Assembly (NCBI GenBank): GCA_002794775.1
Contig: NBAY01000054.1
Coordinates: 124,001-188,000, forward strand
Source: Porodaedalea pini
Lineage: Eukaryota > Basidiomycota > Agaricomycetes > Hymenochaetales > Hymenochaetaceae
Length of the DNA stretch: 64,000 nt
Direction: 5' to 3'
Both the position numbers and the translations under genes were made by a program. The first letter of the stretch is position 1. Each line of letters opens with the position of its first letter. This document shows, piece by piece, positions 12,632 through 24,109 of the stretch. The notes under the pieces were generated by a model. The model was not told the DNA's origin, ran no database searches, and saw only the letters and a list, made by a program, of their open reading frames with translations.

Positions 12632-13723
12632 ATGGCAGAACCCCAAACTCCCGTCGCACTGGCGGCCAGAGCACTGACGATCTCAAATGACACGATGCAG
12701 GAGATCATCAACATGCTACAGGGCCTGGGGTTGTTGGCAACCCCCATGCCAGCAACAGCAACAGCACCTGCTCCCCCTCCCCAAACAATGAACAGTAATG
12801 GAGGGAGACACATTGCCAAACCTGAGGCATTCAACAGGTGAGGCTACAAGAAGTTCGAACAAGCCATCACCCTTTATGTTGAAGCTAACGCAGGGGACTT
12901 CGTGAATGATAAGGATTACTTCCTTTTTGTGCTATTGTTCATGACAGAAGGTGCAGCAGCACTCTGGGCCCAGAACTTCTTGGAAAGCATCAAGATGGAC
13001 GGATACCTGATCTTCTCACTCATCAGCCACCAGAAATTCAATAAACAGCTAGAAGCGGCATTTGGAGACCCGAATGAGCAACAAAACACCATGCAGAAGC
13101 TGGACAGCTGGAAACATACTCGAGACATCACTGCTGACCAATTCTTCCAACAGTTCAACATCTATCGCCAAGCAGCGGGATATGATGACAATGCCAAGAA
13201 TGACGACACCCTCATCCACAAACTGATGAAAGCATTGGATAAGGAAATCGTGTACCGAATACAAATGAGTGACCCCGTTCTGACCACATACAAAGGTTGG
13301 CAGGAAAAAGCCATTCGATTTGACAACGCAAGATGCCAGATAAGGGCCATCAAACAAATGCGTGCTGCTCCGCTCAGACCTCAGGCTCCCCCACCAAAAC
13401 CTGCCCAAACATTCGCACCTAGAATCCCCAAAAGGCGCGATGCCACCAGAGTCACATACAGAGGCATGGGGAAGCCAATGGACGTCTCACTCGAAGAGCT
13501 GAGGAAAGTGGGAGTATGCTACTACTGTAAGAAGCCTGAGCATCTACAGAGGGATTGCCCACAGAAGAAGCAGGTGATAAGGGCGGTGTTGATGGGGATG
13601 GAGCCACAAGAGAGAAAAGTCTGGGCAGACGAGACCATGACGCTCAAGGAGTCAGACTTTGCAGAGGAAGAAGAGGAGGCGCTCTTTGAGCAGGAGTTGG
13701 ATTTTGCGGAACCCCAGCAGTGA
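12632..13723 (+). pseudogene. Element E Gag
   Basis: ATG 12632 starts a 363-codon frame with one TGA at 12839 where Trp or Arg is expected. A Pro/Ala-rich start precedes a retrotransposon gag (capsid) block about 12860-13350, with conserved-looking ALWAQNF and a DQFFQQFNIYRQ segment, a basic Pro-rich linker, and zinc knuckle CYYCKKPEHLQRDC at 13517-13558. The tail is acidic. The product packages element RNA. The stop TGA (13721-13723) is preceded by TTTT at 13702-13705, and the pol frame overlaps in -1. The solo LTR-C lies 6 bases after the stop. Confidence 0.85.
13702..13723 (+). promoter_or_regulatory. Candidate -1 frameshift site between gag and pol (element E)
   Basis: Gag codons Asp-Phe-Ala span a TTTT run; a Phe-tRNA on TTT can re-pair one base back, entering the pol frame (Gly-Phe-Cys-Gly). 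The distance from the T run to the gag stop is 15 nt, the same as in D1, D2 and D4. Confidence 0.5.
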
Positions 13724-13729
13724 ACACGG

Positions 13730-14718
13730 TGAAAGGTGAACGGTACGGTCTACTGGCAGACTCGGACCTGGTTGAGTTCGGCCACTGGGGGTTCACTCTA
13801 ATGTGTCTGATGGAGGGGATAGTGTCAGGAAGTGTGGGGAAGTGTAATAGAATACTCAGGGCTAGGTGTCGACTCGAGGACGCGAGTACAAAGGACGACC
13901 GGCAAAACGTGCCTAAATGCGGTCGGAGAACAAAGAGCAACTACGATCTTGACAACCCGGGCTCGGAAACTCGCCAGTGAAGACAGGAATCGATACTATT
14001 CGTCGAGACGATTCTGAATCTGAAAAGACCTCGAGACGCGATGCAGAATTGACGGAGATATAGCAGTTGCACTGGTTGCGGCTGGCGGAACGCACGGAAC
14101 TCCCGGAACCAAAAGCTATTTTCGTAGCTCTACGACACGGGCTCGGAATCGTGCAAGAAAAGACAGTGTTCGAAAGCGATTTTCGACGAGATTAAGAATC
14201 TGAAGAGAGCTCGGGAAACGGATAAGAACTGAGGGCGATATAGCGAAAGCAAGATTTGGCCGAAAACAGGACTCGAGACGGAACGGACGGAACGACACTG
14301 AACAGTGACGGAGACGAGAACTAAAGACTGGGACTGACTCAGGGGAGCTAAACTTGTATTTTTGAGACATTTACATGAGTGTTTAAATAACCAACAGAGG
14401 GTTGAGCCTCTGAGCGGCGTACAAAGGACACAAAGACAGACCGGAGGCTCTAGCCAAACAACACCAAATAGCCGGAACTCGGAGCCGTAACTCGAGAACA
14501 TGAGTAATTAAGCTTCGGGAGGCTCGGAACAATACCAGATGTGACCCAAAACGGACTTCGGTGGCTCACCGGTGCAGAACCAAGCTGTATGCGTCGAGTT
14601 AATACTGCCAAACACTGAAACTGTCCTGAAATGCATCAGGGATACTTGTAAGGCTGTCCTGAGTCGAGTCGAACCTAATAGAGCCGATTCCGAGGCCAGT
14701 GGCATCGGGATCTCCACA
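13730..14718 (+). repeat. Solo LTR-C inserted in element E
   Basis: 989 bp beginning TGAAAGG and ending TCCACA, flanked by the 4-bp duplication ACGG (13726-13729, 14719-14722). A second copy is at 38035-39031. Orientation is inferred from the TG/CA ends only. No internal region of this family is present in the window. Confidence 0.88.
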
Positions 14719-14722
14719 ACGG

Positions 14723-17700
14723 CACTGACTGGGATAGGTTCAGTTTCAGTTTTTCAAACGGCCATTTTTGATAATCTTATGGACTCTGTAGATAATTTAG
14801 ATAACACACAAAAAAATGTAGAAAACAATGTCACTCGCAAAAATATTCCTTCTGTTCCTGTACCGATAGTTAGTAGTGTAGATATGTCTCCATGTAACAA
14901 CATTTCTGTCTCATCATCTGATTATATACCTGCATCTGAAAATCATGTAAAATCCTCTTCTTCACCTTTTAATTCTATTTCTTCCTTGGCCGGAACTGAA
15001 CCGAAATCTGTGAAAAATGAAAACTCATCAAAACAAGCTGAGAGGAAGTCCTGGAGAGATTGCCCCATCCCCTTTACTGCACCATGGGTTGTACAGCATC
15101 TCAAGGAGGATAAACTCAAAAGTGCTTTAACGACTCTCCGAGTGTAGATGAAACAGCAGAGGCATGCTGAAGCAAATGAAGAGACAGTGCGTCAGATCAT
15201 TGCGCTAGAAGAATCAGATGCTGTAGCAGCTGTTAGGGACCTGAGGGGTCCAAAACAGTTCATAAGAGGGTCTCAGGGGCAACAGCTCATGGTACCGATT
15301 CTCCTTCAAACGACCAACACCAGTAACCAGTTCAAGGTAGACGCACTACTGGACAGTGGCTGCACTGGCTCATGTATCAACCAATCCTTTGTTGAAAAGC
15401 ATCAGATCAGGACAAAAAAGACACCCATCCTGATCTGAGTTTACAATGCTGACGGCACACTCAATAAGGACGGTTCAATCATGGAATTTGTGGAAATGCG
15501 CATGACAATTAAAGATCATTTGGAGCACATCCACTTCGCAGTCACGGATCTAGGGAAAACAGATGTGTTCATCGGACACGAATGGTTAAAGCTGCACAAC
15601 CCCAACATCGACTGGCAAAAGTCAACAATCAAATTTGATCGATGCCCTGATGTATGCGGCTATATCCATGGTCTAGAGGACATTGAAGTGGACCCCAATG
15701 AGAACCTTGATCTGGTAGAATTTGAAGATGGCAATCAGCTCTTTCTCTTTGATTGGGACAGGTACATTAAGTCCGATCCAAGAAAAGCACTGAAGGTCAG
15801 GCAACAGGCACTCAAGGAGGTCCCAGACTATGTCAAAGAGTTTGCAGACGTCTTCAGTGAACAGGAATTTGATCAGTTACCAGAGAGACGCCCTTGGGAT
15901 CACACTATTGAACTCAAGCCGGGTTCAAAGCTCTCTGACTGTAAAATCTACCCGCTCAGTCCATCTGAACAGGTGGCACTTGACGAATTCCTTGCCAAAA
16001 ACCTGAGAACTGGACATATTCGCAACTCTCAATCTGAGATGGCATCCCCCTTCTTCTTCATCAAAAAGAAGGATGGCAAGCTTCGTCCTGTACAGGATTA
16101 TCGCAGGCTCAACGAGATGACGGTTAGGAACAAATACCCGTTACCTCTAATCCAAGAGCTCATTGACAAAACAAAACAGGCAAAATTCTTCATGAAGCTT
16201 GACATACGCTGGGGTTACAATAACATTTGGATTCGAGAGGGTGACAAGCACAAAGCTGCCTTCAGGACGAACCATGGTCTATTCGAACCAACGGTCATGT
16301 TCTTCGGTCTCACAAACTCACCGGCAACCTTCCAAGGATTTATGAACAAGATCTTCTGAGAACTCGTCAATGATGGACACGTCATAGTCTACATGGATGA
16401 CATTCTAATCTTTGCACAAACTCGCGAACACCATGACAAACTCGTCCGACAAGTCCTGGAAGTGTTGCGAGCAAACAAGTTGTTCTTAAAGCCAGAAAAG
16501 TGCAGCTTTGCTCAAGAGACCGTGAACTATCTTGGGCATATCCTCGGCAATGGACAGATTTGCATGGATCCAGCCAAAGTGGCAGGTGTAAAAGATTGGC
16601 CAGTTCCTAAGAACAAGAAAGAACTACAGTCTTTCCTTGGGTTCTGCAACTACTACCGCTGCTTTATCCTAGCATTCAGTCACTACGCAAAGCCCTTGAC
16701 TGTATTGACCGGAGATGTAGAGTAGAAGTGGGAGGTGGAGCAACAAGAGGCCTTTGAACGTCTGAAGTGGAAGCTCTGTGAAGAACCCATACTCACAGTG
16801 CCTACTGATGACGGTCAATTTCGGGTGGAGGCTGATTTGTCGCATTTCGCTAATGGCGCCATTCTGTCCCAATTCATTGACAGAAAGTGGCATCCAATTG
16901 CATACCGATCGCAAGTGCTTAGCCAAGCAGAGCGCAACTATGAAATCTATGACAAAGAGATGTTTGCGATCATGTGCACACTGGATGACTGGCGACAATA
17001 TCTTCTAGGGGCAACACAAACCTTCGAAATCTGGTCAGATCACCTCAACCTCCAGTATTTCCGAAAACCCCAGAAGATTAACCACCGACAAGCAAGATGG
17101 CTACAGGAGTTAGCGGACTACAACTTCAAACTGTTCCATAAACCAGGTGCCCTGATGACTAAGGCTGACCTCCTCTCGAGACGAGTGGATCATGAGAGGG
17201 GGGAGAACGACAATATCGACATCGTTTTGCTCAAGCTGGACCTATTCGTAAACAAAAAACTGCTAGAAGCATTGGATGCAGACTTTGTTAAACGAATTAA
17301 AAGGGTACAAAACAACAGGGACAGAGCAGTTGTGAAGGCGTTAGAGCAGAAGGAATGAGAGTGGGATGAGGAAGAAGAAGGGTTGTTGATGTGGAAGGGC
17401 AGGATCTATGTGCCAAAAGACCATAAACTCCGAGAAGACATCATTCAAAACCATCACAACAGCACACTCGCAGGACACCCAGGATGCTACAAGACCCATG
17501 AGTTGATCACATGCAACTACTGGTGGCCAGGAATCCAGCGAGATATTCAAATGTATGTCAAGGGATGTAACACGTGCCAACGTACCAAGGCACACCGAGC
17601 AAAACTGCATAATCCCCTGAATCCAAATGAGATCCCAAAAGGTCCTTGGGAAATCGTCACGGCAGACCTGATCAGCGAACTACCCAAGTCCAACGGGCAT

Positions 17701-18747
17701 AACGCAATCTGTGTCTTCGTTGACAGGTTCAGTAAACAGGTGCATGCGATCCCGACCTCTGTGAGCATAATGTCAGAAGGAATGGCAAGGCTCTACCGGG
17801 ATCATGTCTTCAGGCTACACGGCATACCGTGCAAGTTTATTCATGACAGAGGATTGCAGTTCGAGTCCAAATTCATGAATGAACTATACCAGTTACTGAG
17901 CATCGAGGGAAACCCATCAACGGCATATCACCCACAGATGGATGGTCAAACAGAATGGATAAACCAAGAGATTGAACAGTACCTTTGTCTCTTTGTTAAC
18001 CACCATCAGTCGGACTAGGCGGAATGGCTTGCACTAGCAGAATTCGTGTATAATGACAAAGAGCAGACGTCGACAGGAGCGTCGCCCTTTTTCGTCAACC
18101 ATGGGAGACACCCGTACAAGGGCATGAATCCTAGACACGAATTGACAAATGAGTCCGCTAAGCAGTTTGCCGACCAAATGACAAAGATCAGGGAGGAAAC
18201 CGAAGTGGCACTGAAGCATGCAGCTGAAACCATGAAGCACTTCTATGACAGGACAAAGGGAGAATCCATCAAGTATAAACCTGGGGATAAGGTCATGCTC
18301 GAAGGAGCTCACTTAAAGACAGATCGTCCTATGAAGAAACTAGGAGACAAACGATATGGGCCTTTTGTTGTTGAAAAGAAAATTGGCGCATCAGCATACA
18401 GGCTTAAGCTTCCACGCACATGGAAGAAGGTCTATCCAGTCTTCAATGAAGTGCTTCTCTCCCCATACCATGAACTGCAGTACACATTGCAGAAGCGAGA
18501 TCCTCCACCCCTGCCCGAGATCATCGATGATGTGCCGGAATATGAGGTTGAAAAGGTTGTCGACTCCAAGCTGGTGCGAGGAAAGCTCAAATACCTCATA
18601 CACTGGAAAGGGTACCCGAATGAAGAGCACACCTGGGAGCCAATTGAGAATTTGACAAACTCTCAAAAGGCCATCGATGAATTTCATAAATCAACCCCTG
18701 CTCCTCGTGCCCTCAACACCCTAGAAATGTCGCAACTAAAGTTCTGA
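14723..18747 (+). pseudogene. Element E Pol: protease, RT, RNase H, integrase, chromodomain
   Basis: The frame is -1 relative to gag and starts upstream of the LTR-C insertion. A Ser/Asn-rich linker (14723-15060) leads to the protease with DSGCTGSCIN (about 15351-15380). RT follows at about 15890-16720 with KLDIRWGYNN and catalytic YMDD (16390-16401), then RNase H 16735-17200 (ETNYEIYDKEM-like block). Integrase spans 17383-18330 (HHCC finger 17450-17580; catalytic core with TADLI and HDRG). A C-terminal chromodomain (YEVEKVVDSKL ... YLIHWKGYPN) lies at 18540-18690. Stops at 15147, 15438, 16359, 16725, 17358 and 18018 are single-codon TGA/TAG at Arg or Trp positions. The chromodomain should target integration to modified chromatin. 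Otherwise the polyprotein is complete, so the copy died only by point mutation. Confidence 0.92.
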
Positions 18748-18864
18748 CCTATATTTGAGATGACGGAGCCAGAGAGACAAGAAGGAGTGGCACAGTGGTG
18801 GGCTGGTAAGTTCCAAGGTAGGAAACATGGGCAATTGGGACGCTCGCCTTGAAGGAGAGGGTCA

Positions 18865-19313
18865 TGTCATGGATGCTTTTTAATTATTTTATTCTCTTAC
18901 CATTTTCCCCTATCTTATCTTATCATATCTTATCCACTCATTACTAATCACACTTATTTCGACTTACTCATATCCATTATGCCCCTTTCCCACACTCTCA
19001 TTATTTGCTGACTGATACTATGACGCTATTGTTCTATGAAGTTCCATGATGTTCTTTCATCTATCTTTATGTAGTAGCTGATTCCCTGGTCTGTGCGCAG
19101 CCTCTGCAGGGTATATAAGTAGGTAGTACTCCTGTACTTATCCCTTAGTTTTGACCTGGTCAATTCTACCTGGCTACGTCCAGAAGCTGTCCTCCCACCT
19201 CTGTGCTGTGTCAGCTCCCCTGGCTCACCACTCTCTCTCTTGCTCCCCTCTTCCTCTGACTGAGTTCCGCACAACCCGGTTACCTCTTGCATATCCATAG
19301 TCCATCGCTGACA
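18865..19313 (+). repeat. LTR-E, 3' copy
   Basis: 449 bp; preceded by a purine-rich stretch (AAGGAGAGGG, about 18852-18861) that can act as polypurine tract. Followed by the duplicated GACTT. Confidence 0.92.
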
Positions 19314-19318
19314 GACTT

Positions 19319-19412
19319 CAATGTGATGTTCACAGCCAAGTATGGAAGGATCGCACAGGAAGGATCAGCTATGACAGACAGGCAGGCCAAAGCCGAACAC
19401 CTGGCAAAATAG
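19319..19412 (+). pseudogene. Element A accessory ORF, 3' part
   Basis: Continuation of the frame interrupted at 11324 (Asn-Val-Met-Phe onward) to the TAG at 19410. Only about 30 codons; basic and Ala-rich end. The clean frame match across the GACTT duplication is the evidence. Confidence 0.55.
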
Positions 19413-19559
19413 AGTACCCCTCCATTTCCTTTAATAACAAAGAACCCCATTTTTGTTTGACAACAGACACTGACCCTCTCTATTTTTACTTTCTCTCCAC
19501 CCAAAAATATTTTTTTTCTCTTACACCGAACATCGCACTGATTAATAACCCCGAGTCTC

Positions 19560-19566
19560 TATAAAA
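19560..19566 (+). promoter_or_regulatory. TATA box of the last element A ORF
   Basis: TATAAAA about 100 bp upstream of the ATG at 19667, followed by a pyrimidine-rich leader. This suggests the ORF has its own promoter rather than relying on the LTR. Confidence 0.5.
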
Positions 19567-19666
19567 TACCCCCTCCCTTTCATTCATTCAGAATTATCCA
19601 CCCTACAATATTCCCCTTTTTGAATAATTCAATTTTGTTCTACTTCACTTCTACCCTCCACCAACC

Positions 19667-20218
19667 ATGCACTTAGACTGAACCAGCACCAAGTCTTTCT
19701 TTGACAACCAAATCCTGTGCCCGGATGACATATGTGGGGTTCACAACTGGTCGATATCATTCACACTCGCCATTGCATGCCATCACTCATATCAGGCCAC
19801 TCTCGAGGACATCCTATGCCACTCCAGATTTCACCAGCACTTCTGGTGCTTGATCGCCAAGCCTGGCATGAAGGTGCATGAGTTCTTCCTGCACCTGTAC
19901 ATGGTGATCAACATCCAGTTCCGACCCCGACCAACCCTGATCAATAACCACACCAAGTATGTTGTCAACCAAGGCCTGGAACTCCCGGTCAATCAGCATC
20001 TATGTTTGGCAGTGACACATGACCTGATCTGGATCGCAATTATCCTGTGGCACCCAGACCTACAGATGAGCATACACCACCCAGCCCCGTCAGTCCAACT
20101 TGAGAACCTCCGTGACATGGTCGCGCAGCAGATAGCGCACATCACAAAACTCCAGGGTGCGATTTCAGCATTGATCGGTGAACCTTCAACTTCTCCTTCT
20201 TCTTCTTCACACGATTAA
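19667..20218 (+). pseudogene. Element A accessory ORF near the 3' LTR
   Basis: 183 codons from ATG 19667 with one TGA at codon 5 (19679-19681). A His/Leu/Ile-rich central part with several Trp and Cys is followed by a helical segment and a Ser-rich end. I see no known domain and no clear membrane segment. It lies 105 bp before the 3' LTR, with its own TATA box. The single early stop and otherwise clean frame suggest recent loss. Function unknown. Confidence 0.5.
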
Positions 20219-20323
20219 AAACCACAGAATGCACCGAACCTTGCCCATTACATTTTCTTTAATTTCCAATTCAACCACTTCTCATGTACACTGCAAACAT
20301 TTTTTTTCTGGCCCCCCGGGAGA

Positions 20324-21134
20324 TGTAGCAATTAACCATCGCCTACGCACCAGCTGAGTCCTACTCCCTTCATTTACACTACTCCTTTGACTCCCTTTAC
20401 CAGCCACCAAACATTACCATCTATTCATTCATAATCGGCAGCCGACACTTTATTATAATTCTTGGTATGGACACGATCGGACAGACGGATGTCATACGAA
20501 CTCGATCCACACATGGACGACCGACTCTCGTGGGCACAGGTGGAAGGAATTAGGCAAGTAGGACAAGGACGTGGGATATGGTTGTGCAGTGGTGGGAAAC
20601 AAGAGAGCAGGTTGGGCACTATAACATCACTCCATGACGATCGGCTGCGTGATGTGCACAGGCCAATTGCCGACTCACATTCACATCCACTCACACAGAC
20701 TCAGCCAAGTCTTGCACCACTTCCTCTGCTTTAGTTTAGTATAAAGTCGCAGTAGTTTATAGAGAGAAAGAGGACAGAGATAGACAGTACCCCTCTACCT
20801 CCATACAGCAGCAATCTACTACATGCAGTTCTACGCACTTCTCGCCTGACTCTCACTCTAAACCTGTACACACCAACTCTGTCACTGACTCTCAGAACTC
20901 CATCACCCAATCACCAAAAGCCTTTGGACACTGTCATAAGTGCCGACTCTACCCAGCTGAGTCTTGGTCCCATCAGAATCCAGCTCATATCCATATCGCC
21001 GAGTCTCCATATCTCAAACCTCACTCTACTTAGGTTGTCCCTCTCAGTATACCGGGTCACCGCAGCCCCCCTTGGGTCAAACATGAGCACTAGCCCAGAT
21101 TGCCCTTCGGATTAGAAGAGTCTGCACCCCTACA
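20324..21134 (+). repeat. LTR-A, 3' copy
   Basis: 811 bp, TGTAG...CTACA, preceded by CCCGGGAGA (20315-20323) as a poor polypurine tract. TATAAAG at 20740-20746 marks the U3/R region. A reverse solo copy is at 48217-49068. Confidence 0.9.
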
Positions 21135-21138
21135 TTGT

Positions 21139-21720
21139 CTTGCCATTCACACACAAGATGTAGCATCCTGCAGTCGGTGCTCTGCTACATCGAGGTGGTG
21201 CAGGGGAAGGTGACAGGGCTCACAGAGAAGGAGAAGATCAGCATGGGAGTGAGGGGCAAGCCAGAGTTGGATAAGAGGGAAGGCAAGGCATCTCTCTCAT
21301 CAAAGGCGAATACCTCTTCAGACATGTCCAACCCCTGCAGTCTTCTGACAGAGCTGACATCAATGGACCCCTCCAACACATTGTGCATGCCAACAGTCTA
21401 CCAGATGGACACTTCACTTCCATTAACTCAGCAGATGCAGACTCAAGGGCAGTCTAATGACAAGTGTCATAAGATCCTTGGAAAACCGTTCACACCGCTA
21501 TCACCTCTGTCATCGCTGCTTCTTTGCCCATGGCGCACTTTCATCGCCACACTCATTGTGGTATCAAGATTCTTACAGGATCGATGCTATTCAAATCAAG
21601 CATGGGCAAAGCTCTCCGGTCCCATCATGCGTGGTTGAATGCTGCTAACGCACATTGGGCAATGCCCTAGGGTGGTGTCTCTGGGTCGGCAAGAGCACTA
21701 TGCCGCCGCAGGAAGAGAAG
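21139..21720 (+). pseudogene. PHO80/PCL-like cyclin relic, N-terminus removed by element A
   Basis: The frame reads CSILQSVLCYIE, then a low-complexity linker, then LLLCPWRTFIATLI, SRFLQDRCYSNQAWAKLSG (about 21520-21625). After a frameshift it reads LGNALGWCLWVGK (to about 21690). I recognise this as the block found in Agaricomycete PHO80-like cyclins (CPRRTF, SNRAWAKLSGL, ALEWRLWVGK). Such cyclins partner a CDK of the Pho85 type in nutrient signalling. The N-terminal cyclin part is absent; element A ends 4 bases upstream, so the missing part probably lies left of element A, outside the window. The missing glycine-loop residues and the frameshift make this a pseudogene. Confidence 0.6.
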
Positions 21721-21759
21721 TCACGCAACATGCAATGCACAAAAGGTGAGGGTATGAAT

Positions 21760-22500
21760 GCATTTGGATCATCTCTGGTTTCTGCAGTGCACAAACACGG
21801 GGCACTTCCCAAGTCCACCCTTGCCAGATGCAGGCACAAGTCTGAAGTCTGGCTGCATGCAGACAAAGGCAGGGATGGCAAACGGAGTACCTCAGACATG
21901 CTGCAATGCTGCCAGGTGATGTGGCCGTGTGGAGCATGCTGCCCCACTATTGATCCCCAGGATCTTTGCCATTCTCATTTGTTGGTCCACCTCTTGCGGT
22001 CATTGTGGTGCTCAGTGCACAGCAAACATTCCTTTCTTCTGCACTTGCATCACAGACACCATTGTTGTCTGACCGATGCCTGTTCCACTCAAAAACTGAC
22101 ATTCTGCCTGTCATACTCACCACTCTCACTTGGTGAATCAACAATTGCATTTGGTTCACTGCCAACAATCTGCAGCATGTGACACGATGCACTTCCCGAG
22201 TCCACCCTTGTCTGATGCAAACAGTCTGGAATTTGGCTGTATACAGACAAAGGCAGGGTTTGCAAACAGAGCTCAGGTGTGCTGCTATGCTGCCAGATGG
22301 CACAGCCATGCAGAGTGTGCTGCCCTCTCACAATCATTGCAGCTCACCAGCATGCAGCACTCAGTGCACAATGAACATTGCTTTTTCCACTTTTCATCAG
22401 ACACCATTGTTGTCTGACCCAATGCCTGTCCCACTTGAAGAGCTGACACTGTGCTTTTTGTACTTGCCACTCTCACTTGGTGAACCAATGCTTGAGATAC
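21760..22500 (+). repeat. Degenerate tandem duplication, unit about 350-390 bp
   Basis: Segments around 21800-22100 and 22185-22480 repeat the same order of blocks, for example CCACCCTTG at 21815 and 22202 and GACACCATTGTTGTCTGACC at 22055 and 22400. Identity is moderate. No coding role is evident. Confidence 0.6.
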
Positions 22501-23640
22501 TGTGTGTGGTGTCATGTAGCTATTATTATAGCTATAACTTCAATAACAGTACTAATGGTGTGTGGAGTCCCACATGGAGTACAGATTTGAACTATTTGTC
22601 CAACTTGGGCTTGAGTGTCGGGTCAGAGGCCAATGCAACTTAATACTGACTGTCATTCATGATATATACAGGTTGAATGTGACAACATCAAGGGGATGAT
22701 TCTACTCTCAGAGCTTTCTTGCAGGTGAACTTGTTCAATTCAAAGGCTGATCTGTGTTGGAAGGAAAGAGATCATTGTCATCCTGCATGTGGACAAGGGG
22801 AAGGGTCTGTCTCTTGTTGTATCTGTTGTATCAGTCTCAGTCATTCATTTGTTATCCTTGAAGGATACTTTGATCTGAGTAAGTGTTGTGTATCACTGGA
22901 GGACATTACAAAATGTGAAGAGAAGATGGTTGCATCCATATTATGACATGTTGCATCCAAACTTTTGTCAGAGGAGATCTCTGAGGGCCAGTCCAGCACC
23001 ACACCTGCAAAACTGGAGGCAACAGGTGAGGACAAGAAGGAAATAGTGATGGTGGCTGCTAGGCAAGACATATGGCCATCTGTATGATGCATTCAAGCTC
23101 ATACTGATGGAGCTGGAGAAGGTCTTCACAATGTTGTTGAACTTGCTGTTACTGGCAACATTCACACAGCTGATGGTGATGATCATGTGGTGGCCAACCA
23201 CTGTAGCCAATCAAGCTGCATGCAGACATTGAGTTAATGTGCTATATGGACATGGGCATTGATATTATCAGACAGGTGAGGTGGTGAGCACTGAGGTGGT
23301 ACCTATCAAGGCAAAGCTCATTTCACTGCCTCTCTGTGTGCTGGGTATAAATGCTACTGACAATGTGCACTGTGTTTGTTGTAATTGTCTCACTCCATAC
23401 TTATTTTGAGTTTGCGGTATGCAGCAATTGAGTGTCTTGAGCATGCAATTGAGAAGATACAGAGCACTATTGAGGAGCAGGGTGGTAATCTCTTCAAAAT
23501 GAAGTTTTATGCTTGCTTGTCCTTAATCTTGTGGAAGCTCTGGTGTTGGGTCAATGATTGTAGTGTATTGATTTGTCTTCAGAGCAAAGCTGCCAAGATG
23601 CAGAGTCTAGAACAAAATGCTTGAGAAATTATCTATAGAA
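22501..23640 (+). other. Unrecognised coding-like relic
   Basis: Short interrupted frames with protein-like composition (for example an acidic stretch about 22910-23080 and a Gln/Glu-rich one about 23420-23510), broken by stops and without a recognised domain. It may be a decayed gene or transposon. Confidence 0.3.
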
Positions 23641-23754
23641 TTATTAAGGCTTCCATTCTAGACTTATTTAATTTTCATGACATAATGATTTTTTGCATTT
23701 TAAAAAATGATTCTAAGGCAGGAATCAAAAAAGACCTTATATAGCTAGGTACTC

Positions 23755-24100
23755 TCAGACATTTGGGTGTACCTAACTGGACGCCTCCAGATAATTGGAT
23801 GCACCTAACTGGGCACCCCCAGATAATTGGGTGCACCCAGTTGGGCACCCTCAGATAGTTGGGCACCCCCAGATAGTTGGGTGCACCCAGTTGGGCACCT
23901 CCAGATAATTAGGTGTGCCCAACTGGGCACTCCCAGATAGTTGGGCATGCCCAACTGGGCATTCCCAGATAATTGGGCACTCCCAACTGGGCACCCTCAG
24001 ATAGTTGGGTGTGCCCAACTGGGCACCCCCAGATAATTGGGTGTGCCCAACTGGGCACCCCCAGATAATTGGGCACTCCCAAATAATTGGGTATACTGAG
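23755..24100. repeat. 32-bp minisatellite with internal palindrome
   Basis: About ten units of 32 bp beginning CCAGATAATTGGG, one shortened to 18 bp. Each holds a near-palindrome such as TTGGGTGTGCCCAA. Spurious frames through it in several directions come from the periodicity. Confidence 0.88.
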
Positions 24101-24109
24101 TATACTCAA

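Larger units (their letters stand above)
11325..19313 (+). mobile_element. Element E: full-length Ty3/gypsy chromovirus nested in element A
   Basis: Two LTRs of 449 bp (11325-11773, 18865-19313) start TGTCAT and end TGACA, and are flanked by the 5-bp duplication GACTT (11320-11324 and 19314-19318). The interrupted ORF of element A reads through when E is removed. Inside are a self-complementary primer site, gag 12632-13723, and pol 14723-18747 with protease, RT, RNase H, integrase and chromodomain. A solo LTR-C is inserted exactly between gag and pol. The element without that insertion is about 7.0 kb. LTR pair divergence is low (a handful of changes near the 3' end), so E is younger than its host A. 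Confidence 0.92.
1..21134 (+). mobile_element. Element A: large Ty3/gypsy-type LTR retrotransposon with extra genes
   Basis: The first 334 bases repeat, at roughly 93% by eye, the last 331 bases of an LTR at 20324-21134, so the whole interval reads as one element whose 5' LTR starts left of the window. Subtracting the nested element E (11325-19313 plus its 5-bp duplication), the internal region is about 12 kb, far longer than gag-pol needs. Order: gag 1359-2917, protease near 3478, RT 4352-5200, RNase H, integrase to 7411, an antisense spliced gene 9784-7625, a sense ORF 10545-11324 continuing at 19319-19412, and a sense ORF 19667-20218. No other LTR of this family lies inside, which supports all these genes belonging to the same element. 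The copy is dead, with many stops. The right flank (ttgt) should be the target duplication; the left one is outside the window. Confidence 0.8.

Noticed and set aside
14572..14722. N-terminus of a protein starting at 14572
   Set aside because: The first 49 codons are LTR-C sequence (repeated at 38885); the pol frame of element E only begins after 14722.
23755..24100. Regular 32-bp repeats resembling a CRISPR array
   Set aside because: There are no unique spacers between repeats; units are contiguous and the genome is clearly eukaryotic (introns, LTR elements). It is a minisatellite.
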